A model generated the notes under the pieces. The model was not told the DNA's origin. It saw nothing but the letters and a program-made list of their open reading frames with translations, and ran no database searches. The translations under genes were made by a program, and so were the position numbers. Positions 24,007 through 32,534 of a DNA stretch of 64,000 nucleotides are shown here, one piece after another; positions within the stretch are counted from its first letter, which is position 1, and each line of letters begins with the position of its first letter. This DNA is from Alphaproteobacteria bacterium (GTDB taxonomy: Bacteria > Pseudomonadota > Alphaproteobacteria > Rs-D84), in NCBI GenBank assembly GCA_017472065.1, contig JAFURB010000004.1, positions 55,574 to 119,573 on the forward strand, in the 5' to 3' direction.

Positions 24007-24882
24007 ATGTCATCTATTTTTGTTTTCCCAGGTCAAGGCGCACAAAGTGTTGGTATGGGACGCGAATTGTATGAAAATAACCCAGACGCACGTGCCGTGT
24101 TTGATGCAGTGGATGTGGCGTTGGGGGAAAAACTGACCGATGTTATATTTAATGGACCGGCGGAAACACTGACACTGACGGCAAATGTTCAGCCGGCAAT
24201 TATGGCCACATCTATTGCAATGTTACGCGCATCGGGTGCAAAATTGCCAGAATATGTCGCAGGTCACAGTTTGGGTGAATATACCGCACTGTGTGCGGCG
24301 GGTGCGTTATCTGTTGGGGACGCGGCAAAGTTATTACGCGTACGCGGAAACGCAATGCAAAGCGCCGTACCGGCCGGCATGGGATTAACCGCGGTGATAT
24401 TGGGACTGGATATTGATGCGGTGCGCGAAATTTGCAAACAAACAGACTGTGATGTGGCAAACGACAACAGTCCAGGCCAGGTTGTAATTTCAGGCATGCG
24501 TGATGTGGTTGAACACACAATGCAAATCGCCAAGGAACGCGGCGCAAAGCGCGCAATGCCATTGGCATTATCTGTGCCGGTTCATTGTCGCGCACAAATG
24601 CCGGCCGCCGACGCAATGCGTGCGGCATTGGATTTGGTTGAATTACAAAAACCAGTTGTGCCGATCATATTAAATAAAACATGTGAACCAACAACTGATG
24701 TTAATGAAATCAAAGACGCATTGGTGTACCAAATGACACATGGTGTTCGTTGGCGCGAAAGTGTTTTGAACATGGCAAACATGGGTATCACAGAACAGAT
24801 TGAGGTTGGACCAGGAAATGTTTTAACAGGTCTGTGTTCACGCATAACAGATAAAATAACCGCTAAGAAATTGGAGATATAA
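24007..24882 (+). CDS. fabD: Malonyl-CoA:ACP transacylase FabD
   Basis: Loads malonyl groups onto acyl carrier protein for fatty acid synthesis. FVFPGQGAQ at the N terminus, the catalytic nucleophile in GHSLGEYTAL (Ser about residue 86), Arg in RVRGNAMQ, and the catalytic His in VPVHCRAQM. It has 291 residues, slightly below the usual 305-310. First gene of an operon with fabG (2-nt gap) and mnmG. acpP and fabF, the usual next genes, are absent here. Confidence 0.96.
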   Translation: MSSIFVFPGQGAQSVGMGRELYENNPDARAVFDAVDVALGEKLTDVIFNGPAETLTLTANVQPAIMATSIAMLRASGAKLPEYVAGHSLGEYTALCAAGALSVGDAAKLLRVRGNAMQSAVPAGMGLTAVILGLDIDAVREICKQTDCDVANDNSPGQVVISGMRDVVEHTMQIAKERGAKRAMPLALSVPVHCRAQMPAADAMRAALDLVELQKPVVPIILNKTCEPTTDVNEIKDALVYQMTHGVRWRESVLNMANMGITEQIEVGPGNVLTGLCSRITDKITAKKLEI

Positions 24883-24884
24883 TT

Positions 24885-25613
24885 ATGTTTGATTTATCAG
24901 GACGCGTTGCATTAATCACGGGTGCCACCGGCGGTATCGGTGTCGCAATCGCTAAAAAGATGAAGGAAGCCGGTGCAACCGTCGTTGTATCGGGTCGCAA
25001 CACTGCAAAAATGGACGCAGAATTTGGTGACGATTACATTAAAATTCCATGTGACCTGGCGGCCGAAGGTGGTGCGGTTGATTTGGTTATGAACACGATT
25101 GAAGCCACTGGTAAAATTGATATTTTAATTAACAATGCCGGTATCACACGCGACACATTATTAATGCGTATGAGTGATGAACAATTTGACGAAGTTATAA
25201 ATACAAACCTGCGTTCTTGTTTCAAGATGTGTCGGGCGGCAATTATGCCAATGATGAAAAATCGTTTTGGTCGTATTATTAATATGGCATCAATCATCGG
25301 TACAATTGGTGGCCCAGGCCAGGCAAACTATGCCGCATCCAAGGGTGGTATGATTGCAATGACAAAATCTATCGCCGCCGAGGTCGCATCACGCGGCATC
25401 ACTGCAAACGCGATTGCGCCGGGATTTATCAAAACACCAATGACCGATGTTTTGCCAGAAGAATTAAAGAAAACATATCTGGCACAGATTCCAGCCGGTC
25501 GTTTTGGTGAACCAGAAGATATTGCAAACGCATGTGTTTTCTTGGCATCGAACGAGGCCGCATACATCAACGGTCAGACATTACATGTAAATGGTGGTAT
25601 GGGACGATTCTAA
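24885..25613 (+). CDS. fabG: 3-oxoacyl-ACP reductase FabG
   Basis: NADPH-dependent reduction of 3-oxoacyl-ACP in the elongation cycle. Short-chain dehydrogenase with TGATGGIG cofactor motif, NNAG, and the catalytic Ser-Tyr-Lys set in NMASIIGTIGGPGQ and NYAASKGGM; the ending QTLHVNGGMGRF is typical of FabG. It has 242 residues. It lies between fabD and mnmG with 2-3 nt gaps, so translation is coupled. Confidence 0.96.
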   Translation: MFDLSGRVALITGATGGIGVAIAKKMKEAGATVVVSGRNTAKMDAEFGDDYIKIPCDLAAEGGAVDLVMNTIEATGKIDILINNAGITRDTLLMRMSDEQFDEVINTNLRSCFKMCRAAIMPMMKNRFGRIINMASIIGTIGGPGQANYAASKGGMIAMTKSIAAEVASRGITANAIAPGFIKTPMTDVLPEELKKTYLAQIPAGRFGEPEDIANACVFLASNEAAYINGQTLHVNGGMGRF

Positions 25614-25616
25614 GAA

Positions 25617-27260
25617 ATGCAAAACTATGATGTGATTGTTATTGGTGGTGGACACGCCGGGGTCGAGGCCGCATCAGCATCTGCCCGTCGTGGGGCGAAA
25701 ACATTGCTGATGACAATGGCGGAAAGTGATTTGGGTGCATTGTCATGTAACCCCAGTATTGGTGGCCCGGGCAAATCACAGATGGTTGCAGAAATGTCGG
25801 CACTGGGCGGGGTTATGGGCCGCGCCGCAGATAGGGCAGGTATTCATTGGCGCACATTGAACGCAACACATGGTGCGGCGACCCAGGCCCTGCGCGCACA
25901 GATTGACCGCAATTTATATCATGATGCAATCGTTGATATTTTATCAGAATATAAAAATCTGGATATAAAATACGAGGCAGTTTTCGATTTAGATATTCAA
26001 AATAAGACTGTAAATGATGCATATACAGCAAAAGCAATTGTTTTAACCACGGGTACTTTTTTACACGGCGTTGTAACGCGTGGAGATGAAAAAATTTCAT
26101 CAGGTCGATTACAAGACGATGGCACATACCAGGCGGCTGATAAAAATATTTCTGATGTTCTGTGTGAGGCAGGGTTCAAAATTCTGCGGTTAAAGACCGG
26201 TACACCGGCGCGCATTTATCGTGATTCAATTAATTGGGACGCATGTGAAATCCAAGAACCAGACACACCACATGACTGGTTTGATTTAGGAGATGAAAAT
26301 AACAATTATCACTCGGCGTGCTATATCACGCATACAAATGAAAAAACGCATGATGTAATTCGTCAAAACATAAAAAATGCACCAATGTATAATGGCGATA
26401 TTGTTGGCACCGGGCCGCGTTATTGCCCAAGTCTGGAAGACAAAGTTATGCGTTTCCCAGAACACACATCGCATCATGTTTTCCTGGAACCCGAAGGGTA
26501 CAACAGTGACATTATTTACCCTAATGGTATTTCAACCAGTTTTGGTCGCGACATCCAAGACATTTGGATTCGCACCATTGCGGGATTGGAAAACGCGCGT
26601 ATTGCGCGATATGGATACGCAATCGAATATGATGCAATTGATGCACGCGCGCTAAATGACAAATTACAAAGCAAAGATTTGCCACACATGTTCATGGCGG
26701 GGCAAATTAATGGTACAAGTGGTTACGAAGAAGCCGCCGCACAGGGTCTGGTTGCGGGGGCAAATGCGGCTGCATATGCATTGGGGACGGATTATCTGGA
26801 ATTGGACCGGACAAATGCGATGATTGGTGTGTTGATTGATGATATAACAACATTGGGTGTGGATGAGCCATATCGTATGTTCACATCACGCGCAGAATAT
26901 CGATTAAACCTGCGCGCAGATAATGCAATCGCACGATTGGGAAAAATTGGTGTTAAACTGGGGCTGATATCACAAACACAATACGATAAAATTTATAATT
27001 TGAAACGCGATATAATTGCCGAAAACGATAAATTTTATGCCGGGTATATTGCACGCAACGAACGCGAAATTGCCGCGTATAAGCGCGATGCAGATATGAA
27101 AATCCCGGCTGATTTTAAGTATGATAATTTACCGGGCCTGACGAACGAATTAATAGAAAAACTGAATACAGTGCGGCCCGAAAATATTGCGGATTTATCG
27201 CGCATACCAGGCATGACGCCGGCGGGGATTATGGTTGTATTGCGGAAAATAAAGGCATAA
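25617..27260 (+). CDS. mnmG: tRNA uridine 5-carboxymethylaminomethyl modification enzyme MnmG (GidA), short form
   Basis: With MnmE, installs the (carboxymethyl)aminomethyl group on wobble U34. FAD-binding GGGHAGVEAA, the signature GGPGKSQMVAEMSALGG, TGTFLHG, and TSRAEYRLNLRADNA are all present, and the C terminus LSRIPGMTPAGIMVVLRKIK is intact. At 547 residues it is about 70-80 shorter than most MnmG. The gap falls in the helical C-terminal region between GLISQTQYDKI and FYAGYIARNEREI, so this is an internal deletion, not a truncation. It is in an operon with fabDG; rsmG (gidB), its usual neighbour, lies with parAB. Confidence 0.94.
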   Translation: MQNYDVIVIGGGHAGVEAASASARRGAKTLLMTMAESDLGALSCNPSIGGPGKSQMVAEMSALGGVMGRAADRAGIHWRTLNATHGAATQALRAQIDRNLYHDAIVDILSEYKNLDIKYEAVFDLDIQNKTVNDAYTAKAIVLTTGTFLHGVVTRGDEKISSGRLQDDGTYQAADKNISDVLCEAGFKILRLKTGTPARIYRDSINWDACEIQEPDTPHDWFDLGDENNNYHSACYITHTNEKTHDVIRQNIKNAPMYNGDIVGTGPRYCPSLEDKVMRFPEHTSHHVFLEPEGYNSDIIYPNGISTSFGRDIQDIWIRTIAGLENARIARYGYAIEYDAIDARALNDKLQSKDLPHMFMAGQINGTSGYEEAAAQGLVAGANAAAYALGTDYLELDRTNAMIGVLIDDITTLGVDEPYRMFTSRAEYRLNLRADNAIARLGKIGVKLGLISQTQYDKIYNLKRDIIAENDKFYAGYIARNEREIAAYKRDADMKIPADFKYDNLPGLTNELIEKLNTVRPENIADLSRIPGMTPAGIMVVLRKIKA

Positions 27261-27261
27261 A

Positions 27262-27834
27262 ATGAAACACGATGAAATTGTGAATAAAATTTTAAGTGGT
27301 GATATTTTATCTGAATACAATCATGCAAATATTATAACGCGCAAAGACAATCGTGATTTTATGCAATTTGATTGCAGTGGGTTTGTTGCATGGTATATTG
27401 GAACAAATGGTTATTTGCGTGCATTGGCCGAAATCAGGGGGTATTTGCGCGCGACAGATTTCTTGAAAATAAATCGTTTTTATTGCCAGGATTTTGAACG
27501 AATTTATAACCATCCGGAAAATTTGCGCTACTGGAAAATTCATAAAAATATTTTTGATATGCACCCAGACGATATTTTAATAATTGTATATGGTGACGGC
27601 AATGGTCATATGATGATTGTAGATAAAATTATTAGTCGTTCTGGCAACGATATAGAATTAAGAATTGTTGATTCAACGCGTCTGTTACACAAAAACGACA
27701 CGCGCAGTCAAAGTGGCATTGGTTATGGTGATATAAAAATAACATTTGATAATAATGGTATTTTATACGACCCCCAGAATCCGCAGCGCACACCAACATA
27801 TGTTAACGCATATATTGCCAGACCGATTAAGTAA
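27262..27834 (+). CDS. NlpC/P60-like cysteine peptidase or amidase, putative
   Basis: 190 residues. FDCSGFVAWYIG carries the Cys-Ser-Gly nucleophile motif of NlpC/P60 enzymes (Cys about residue 38), and GHMMIVDKI offers the downstream His (about residue 115), followed by IVDSTR. No signal peptide is visible, so a cytoplasmic or non-Sec-exported enzyme is implied; most NlpC/P60 hydrolases act on peptidoglycan peptides outside the membrane. It starts one base after mnmG and probably closes that operon. Assignment rests on two motifs only. Confidence 0.55.
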   Translation: MKHDEIVNKILSGDILSEYNHANIITRKDNRDFMQFDCSGFVAWYIGTNGYLRALAEIRGYLRATDFLKINRFYCQDFERIYNHPENLRYWKIHKNIFDMHPDDILIIVYGDGNGHMMIVDKIISRSGNDIELRIVDSTRLLHKNDTRSQSGIGYGDIKITFDNNGILYDPQNPQRTPTYVNAYIARPIK

Positions 27835-27842
27835 AAAACCAC

Positions 27843-27871
27843 TGGAAATTATCATAAATATGGTCTATAGT
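27843..27871 (+). promoter_or_regulatory. Candidate promoter of tRNA-Thr (and perhaps ileS)
   Basis: TGGAAA (27843-27848), 17 nt, TATAGT (27866-27871), 10 nt before the tRNA 5' end. The -35 is poor. Confidence 0.4.
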
Positions 27872-27881
27872 CGTGGGCGAC

Positions 27882-27957
27882 GCCGGTGTAGCTCAGCTGG
27901 TAGAGCATCTCATTCGTAATGAGGGGGTCGTAGGTTCAAGTCCTATCACCGGCACCA
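27882..27957 (+). tRNA. tRNA-Thr(CGT)
   Basis: 76 nt with encoded CCA. Acceptor GCCGGTG/CACCGGC, D arm GCTC/GAGC, anticodon stem TCTCA/TGAGG with loop TTCGTAA (anticodon CGT, reads ACG), T arm GTAGG TTCAAGT CCTAT. No terminator separates it from the ileS leader peptide 17 nt further on, so the two may share a transcript. Confidence 0.96.
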
Positions 27958-27974
27958 GAAATAAATAAACAAAA

Positions 27975-28007
27975 ATGAAACAGGCAACAATAATTATTAT
28001 TAAATAA
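27975..28007 (+). CDS. Putative ileS leader peptide MKQATIIIIK
   Basis: Ten codons including four consecutive Ile codons (ATA ATT ATT ATT, 27990-28001), then AAA and TAA. It lies 165 nt upstream of ileS and 27 nt before a rho-independent terminator, the arrangement of amino-acid-sensing attenuators. No Shine-Dalgarno is visible, which weakens the case. Confidence 0.5.
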   Translation: MKQATIIIIK

Positions 28008-28015
28008 TGGTCAAC

Positions 28016-28056
28016 TGCGCTTCTGCGGTGGCTGGGGCGCATGGGCGCCTTTTTTT
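28016..28056 (+). terminator. Putative ileS attenuator
   Basis: Terminator stem GGCGC (28036-28040)/GCGCC (28045-28049) with loop ATGG, followed by T7. A competing antiterminator is available: TGCGC (28016-28020) pairs with GCGCA (28037-28041), using the terminator's 5' arm. A ribosome at the leader stop codon (28005-28007) would cover TGCGC and favour termination, whereas one stalled at the Ile codons would leave it free. Confidence 0.6.
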
Positions 28057-28067
28057 AATGGTAATTA

Positions 28068-28153
28068 GCAAAGTTCATAGTTCAAAGTTCAATTGATGCC
28101 GTGCGCCAAAGACGCACACAATATTTGAACTTTACACAGTGCACTTTGAACAT
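28068..28153. repeat. Inverted-repeat element, copy B
   Basis: Arms GCAAAGTTCATAGTTCAAAG (from 28068) and ATATTTGAACTTTACACAGTGCACTTTGAAC (ending 28151) are inverted relatives of the arms at 18.4-18.65 kb. The core here is short, with a GTGCG/CGCAC hairpin. It sits between the attenuator and the ileS start, ending about 20 nt before the ATG. Confidence 0.6.
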
Positions 28154-28171
28154 TAAATACGGAGTATTAAT

Positions 28172-31100
28172 ATGTCATATCCAAAAACCGACCCACGCGC
28201 AGACTTTACCGCCATGGAACATGATTTATTGTCATACTGGCGCGAAAATGATGTCTTTCATAAAAGTTTAGAAAAAACAAAGTTGGGACATCCGTTTTCC
28301 TTCTATGATGGGCCACCGTTTGCAAATGGTAAACCACACTGGGGACATTTGGGGGTATCGGTTGTCAAAGATATGGTGTCGCGTTTTCAGACAATGAACG
28401 GTCGCTTTGTTCGTCGCGAACTGGGGTGGGATTGCCATGGGTTGCCGGCAGAAAACTCGGTCGAAAAAAAGGTTGGTAAATCCGCCAAAGATATTGTGGC
28501 AAACGATGGTATCGCCACATTCTGTGACATGTGTCGGACAGATGTTATGACATATACGAACGATTGGAATCACTTTATCACCAGAATGGGTCGCTGGGTT
28601 GATATTGGCGATGGATACGGTTATAAAACAATGAACAAAGACTATATGGAATCGATGCTTTGGACATTGAAATCGTTGTATGAAAGGGGCCTGTTGTATA
28701 AAGATTACAGTGTTAATCCATTTGACTGGGTCAATGGTACGGTTGTGTCTAATTCCGAAGCATCCCAGGATTATCGCGAAATCGTTGATGATGCGGTAAC
28801 GGTTTGGTTCGAACTGGAAAATGGTGATAGAGTCATTGCATGGACAACAACGCCATGGACATTACCGGCAAACAGTGCATTGGCGGTAAATCCACGTATG
28901 ACATACCTGCGTATGCAAGACACGGACGGTGCGGTTTATATTGTCGCAGAAAGCCGCTTGAAAGCATATGAAAAGCAATTCGCAAATGCAACGGAAATAG
29001 GGCGCGTAACGGGCGCAGATTTAGCCGGCATGCATTATACGCCACTGTTCCCATATTATGCGGGGCAATCTGAATTATTGTTCCAAGTAATACCAGCGGA
29101 CTATGTTTCTGATTCCGATGGTACAGGTATTGTTCATATTGCACCGGCATACGGGGCAGATGACTTCTGGGCGGCGAAAAATATTGATGCAAAATTCCCG
29201 GTGTTATTAAATGTTGATACGTATGGCAATTTTGATGAAACGGTAACGGATTTTGCGGGTGAAAATATCTTTGCCGCAACACCAAAGATTCTGGATTGGT
29301 TAAAAGCAAATGGCCGCCTGGTTAAAAAAGAACAGTACAAGCACAGTTATCCATTTGGTGACCGGTCAAAAGAAAAATTAATATATCGCGCAACGGATTC
29401 TTGGTATATTGACGTACCAAAAATCAAAGATAAATTGATTGCGAATAACAATCTGGTTAACTGGACAAGTGCCGGTGAACGTTTCCGTATGTGGATTGAA
29501 AATGCACGCCCGTGGTCTATTTCACGCAACCGTTTCTGGGGGATGCCATTGCCAATCTGGGAAAAAGACGGCGAATTCAAGGTATTTGGTTCAATCGCAG
29601 AAATCGAAGAATTCTTTGGTGTGAAAATCGATGATTTGCATCGTCCAACACTGGATAAATTAACCAAAGACGGTTGGACGCGCATCCCAGATGTTCTGGA
29701 TTGCTGGGTGGAATCGGGTTCTATGCCATGGGCATCGCTGCATTATCCATTTGAAAACAAAGATAAATTTGATGCGACATTCCCCGCAGATTATATTATC
29801 GAAGGCCAGGATCAAACACGTGGTTGGTTCTATGCGCTTATGGTGTTGGCAACCGCATTGTTTGACAAACCTGCGTTCCGCGCGGTATCTGCAAACGGTA
29901 TGATTGTCGATGAAAACAAAAAGAAATTCTCGAAATCATTACGCAACTTTGTTGACCCATCTGAACAGATTGAACAGTACGGCGCAGATGCAATTCGTCT
30001 GTTTATACTGGGGTCTAATTTTATGAAGGCCGAACCAGTGCCGGTTGATAAAGAAGGTAAAGTTTTTGCAGAATCAACAAAAACAATTTTAACACCACTG
30101 TGGAACGCATACCACTTCTTTACACTGTATGCAAACGCAGGAAACATTGTTGCACATGATATTGTTAATCCAACAAATGCGCTGGATAAATATATCTTGG
30201 CGGAATTAAATGTATTAATTGATGTGGTTAAAAACGCCTTGGATGAATATAAACCAGATACAGCCGTCAAAGAATTTGTGCGTTTCTTGGATATTCTGAA
30301 CAACTGGTATATTCGTCGTGGGCGCGCGCGTTTCTGGGACGAAGAACAGGCGGCGTTTGATACACTGTACACGGTGTTGGTAAAACTGTGCCGCGTATTG
30401 GCACCATTTGCACCGTTTGTAACAGAACATATCTATCGTGCATTGACGGGCGCGGAATCTGTGCATTTAACAGATTTCCCAACCGCGGATGCGTTTGATG
30501 CAAAAATCGTTGACGATATGCGTCGCGTTCAATCGGTTGTATCAACCGGTAAACAGTTGCGCGAACAATATAAATTGCGTAATCGTTTGCCGTTGGCAAT
30601 GCTGACGGTGGCGGGAACTGATTTAAGTGCGTATGCCGATATTATTCGCGATGAATTAAATGTGAAATCCGTCCAGTTTGTTAACAATATTGGTGATGTC
30701 GCAGACAGTTTTGTGTACCTGATTACACCAAAAATTGGCGCGCGTTTGGGTGGGGCATTAAAAGAAATTATCCCGGCCGTCAAACGCAACGAATATGAAA
30801 TCAATGGTGATAAACTGGTTGTGGCGGGACACGAATTAAATGCGGATGAATTTGAAAATCGTTTAACAGTCAAAGAAGGCATTAATGGCGCAGCATTGCC
30901 AGACAATACCGCCGTTGTTGTTCTGGATACAAATGTAACCGCAGATTTGGTTGCCGAAGGTCTGGCAAATGATGCGTTGCGCTTTATCCAAGACACGCGT
31001 AAAACCGCCGGTTTGGATGTATCTGACCGTATCGTTTTGACATATAATGCGGACCCTGCGCTGGCAATGGCAATCGACGCCCATAAAAAGCGTATTATGA

Positions 31101-31195
31101 GTGAGGCACTGGTCGTTGAAATGGTAAATGGTGACGGCGAATATTCAACAGAAATCGAAGGGTATTCATTGGCAATCTCGGTCAAAAAAGCATAA
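28172..31195 (+). CDS. ileS: Isoleucyl-tRNA synthetase IleS, eukaryote-like (type 2)
   Basis: Charges tRNA-Ile. FYDGPPFANGKPHWGHLG carries the HIGH-equivalent motif (HWGH) in the form typical of eukaryotic and type 2 bacterial IleRS, and KKFSKSLRNFVDP is the KMSKS loop. An editing domain with AWTTTPWTLPANSALAVNP lies between. It has 1007 residues, longer than the E. coli type (about 938). Type 2 enzymes occur in several bacterial groups and are often mupirocin-insensitive (family knowledge). The ribosome site CGGAG lies 9 nt upstream. Regulation by the upstream Ile leader/attenuator is plausible. Confidence 0.95.
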   Translation: MSYPKTDPRADFTAMEHDLLSYWRENDVFHKSLEKTKLGHPFSFYDGPPFANGKPHWGHLGVSVVKDMVSRFQTMNGRFVRRELGWDCHGLPAENSVEKKVGKSAKDIVANDGIATFCDMCRTDVMTYTNDWNHFITRMGRWVDIGDGYGYKTMNKDYMESMLWTLKSLYERGLLYKDYSVNPFDWVNGTVVSNSEASQDYREIVDDAVTVWFELENGDRVIAWTTTPWTLPANSALAVNPRMTYLRMQDTDGAVYIVAESRLKAYEKQFANATEIGRVTGADLAGMHYTPLFPYYAGQSELLFQVIPADYVSDSDGTGIVHIAPAYGADDFWAAKNIDAKFPVLLNVDTYGNFDETVTDFAGENIFAATPKILDWLKANGRLVKKEQYKHSYPFGDRSKEKLIYRATDSWYIDVPKIKDKLIANNNLVNWTSAGERFRMWIENARPWSISRNRFWGMPLPIWEKDGEFKVFGSIAEIEEFFGVKIDDLHRPTLDKLTKDGWTRIPDVLDCWVESGSMPWASLHYPFENKDKFDATFPADYIIEGQDQTRGWFYALMVLATALFDKPAFRAVSANGMIVDENKKKFSKSLRNFVDPSEQIEQYGADAIRLFILGSNFMKAEPVPVDKEGKVFAESTKTILTPLWNAYHFFTLYANAGNIVAHDIVNPTNALDKYILAELNVLIDVVKNALDEYKPDTAVKEFVRFLDILNNWYIRRGRARFWDEEQAAFDTLYTVLVKLCRVLAPFAPFVTEHIYRALTGAESVHLTDFPTADAFDAKIVDDMRRVQSVVSTGKQLREQYKLRNRLPLAMLTVAGTDLSAYADIIRDELNVKSVQFVNNIGDVADSFVYLITPKIGARLGGALKEIIPAVKRNEYEINGDKLVVAGHELNADEFENRLTVKEGINGAALPDNTAVVVLDTNVTADLVAEGLANDALRFIQDTRKTAGLDVSDRIVLTYNADPALAMAIDAHKKRIMSEALVVEMVNGDGEYSTEIEGYSLAISVKKA

Positions 31196-31206
31196 AAGGA
31201 TAAATC

Positions 31207-31620
31207 ATGAAATTCCCATATTTGTACTGTGGCAATATCACAACGAAATGTCCGGAAAAATTACCGGACGGGCGTTGTAAATTAACAGAACGCTTGGACG
31301 AATGTGAACGCTGTCCGGATTCTGTGGTGGTTGAAAATCCAGATATGGGATTTCTGATTAAGTATATGTATCATATCCACAATAATGGCGCGCGTGTGAT
31401 TTCAACAACCTGCAGAAGAGAACCGTCTTATCCAGATAATATATATTGTGGTCAAATTGATAAGCACTGTCCATATCAATCGCCGGGCGGAAAATGCAAA
31501 GCACACGAATATATGCCGGAACACGAGGACTGTCCACACGAAATGTATCTAAGCGAGGAAATGGAATTAGCCACACGTTTGATGCAATTTATTCATCGTG
31601 ATTTGGATAAACAAAAATAA
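31207..31620 (+). CDS. Cys-rich small protein with duplicated YCG-CP-GxCK motif
   Basis: 137 residues, unrecognised. Two copies of one motif are visible: YCGNITTKCPEKLPDGRCK with downstream CERCP (residues about 8-40), and YCGQIDKHCPYQSPGGKCK with downstream DCP (about 80-112). Each has four to five cysteines in the same spacing, suggesting an internally duplicated metal-binding module. It starts 11 nt after ileS with an AAGGA site and is followed by another Cys-containing small gene and nth on the same transcript. Confidence 0.68.
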   Translation: MKFPYLYCGNITTKCPEKLPDGRCKLTERLDECERCPDSVVVENPDMGFLIKYMYHIHNNGARVISTTCRREPSYPDNIYCGQIDKHCPYQSPGGKCKAHEYMPEHEDCPHEMYLSEEMELATRLMQFIHRDLDKQK

Positions 31621-31631
31621 AAGGGAAAGAT

Positions 31632-31862
31632 ATGGCAAAAAAATATACTTATTGCAACAGACATTTTAATCCTGAGGCATATCCAGAAGAAATGAAATGC
31701 GATAAACTAAACCCAAGAACAGGGTACTGTAATCAAATCAAGGGTTATATGTGTTTTGATGAATTAAAACTGACCCCGACAGAAGCAAGAATTATGCAAA
31801 GCCTGCGAATTGTTAAAGCACAAAATGCGAAAATTCTGGAACTATTGCAAAAACAGAAATAA
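31632..31862 (+). CDS. Small Cys-containing protein upstream of nth
   Basis: 76 residues. The N-terminal half has four cysteines (YCNRHF, MKCDKL, YCNQIK, YMCFDE) in a pattern loosely like one module of the preceding protein; the C-terminal half is a charged helix (PTEARIMQSLRIVKAQNAKILELLQKQK) that could form a coiled coil. AAGGGAAAG ribosome site. The nth ATG follows its stop codon directly. Function unknown. Confidence 0.62.
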   Translation: MAKKYTYCNRHFNPEAYPEEMKCDKLNPRTGYCNQIKGYMCFDELKLTPTEARIMQSLRIVKAQNAKILELLQKQK

Positions 31863-32504
31863 ATGAAACTGACCCCGCAAAGATATTTTGAATTAGTGCC
31901 ACCGACGATTGATATGACAATACGGTCGGAACTGTATCACACAAATGAATTTAACTTTGCGGTGGCGGTTATTTTATCCGCCCAGGCAACGGACAAAAAG
32001 GTGAACGAAGTCACACCTGAATTGTTCCGCGTGGCACCAACACCACAAAAGATGCTGGAACTGGGGATTGACGGATTAAAAAATCATATCAAGGTTATTT
32101 CTTTCTTTAATAACAAGGCAAAAAACATTATTGCGTTGGCTTCAACCTTGGTTGCCGAAAACATGGTGGATGTTTTCCCAGAAAAATATCACAACCGTGA
32201 TGTGTTAATGCGGTTGCCTGGCATCGGTCAGAAAACAGCAAATGTTGTATGCAATGTTTTATGGGGCGCACCCAATATCGGCGTTGATACGCATGTTTTC
32301 CGCAATGCACATCGTTATGGTTGGGTGGACGCGTCCGACAACACCCCGGAAAAAGTCGAAGAAAAATTACTTAAAAAAATTCCAAAAAAATACCACCCGA
32401 TTGTAAATCATGTAATGGTTTTACATGGTCGATATGTATGCAAGGCATTGCGCCCAAATTGTGAAAAATGTGCGGTCGCAAAGTGGTGTCCCGCAAAACA
32501 ATAA
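31863..32504 (+). CDS. nth: Endonuclease III, Nth
   Basis: Bifunctional DNA glycosylase/AP lyase for oxidised pyrimidines. LSAQATDKKVN near the N terminus, the helix-hairpin-helix LMRLPGIGQKTANVV with the catalytic Lys (about residue 122), the catalytic Asp in GVDTHVFR, and the 4Fe-4S loop CKALRPNCEKCAVAKWC (CX6CX2CX5C) at the C terminus. It has 213 residues, the expected length. Last gene of the ileS transcript, ending at a terminator. Confidence 0.96.
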   Translation: MKLTPQRYFELVPPTIDMTIRSELYHTNEFNFAVAVILSAQATDKKVNEVTPELFRVAPTPQKMLELGIDGLKNHIKVISFFNNKAKNIIALASTLVAENMVDVFPEKYHNRDVLMRLPGIGQKTANVVCNVLWGAPNIGVDTHVFRNAHRYGWVDASDNTPEKVEEKLLKKIPKKYHPIVNHVMVLHGRYVCKALRPNCEKCAVAKWCPAKQ

Positions 32505-32533
32505 AAAACACCGGCAAACGCCGGTGTTTTTTT
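32503..32533. terminator. Bidirectional terminator between nth and rpsO
   Basis: A6-CACCGGC, loop AAAC, GCCGGTG-T8: a one-base variant of the common palindrome, between converging genes. Confidence 0.9.
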
Positions 32534-32534
32534 A

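Noticed and set aside
27958..28171. T-box riboswitch upstream of ileS
   Set aside because: No T-box consensus bulge (UGGN) or AGGGUGGNACCGCG block; the Ile-codon leader explains the layout better.
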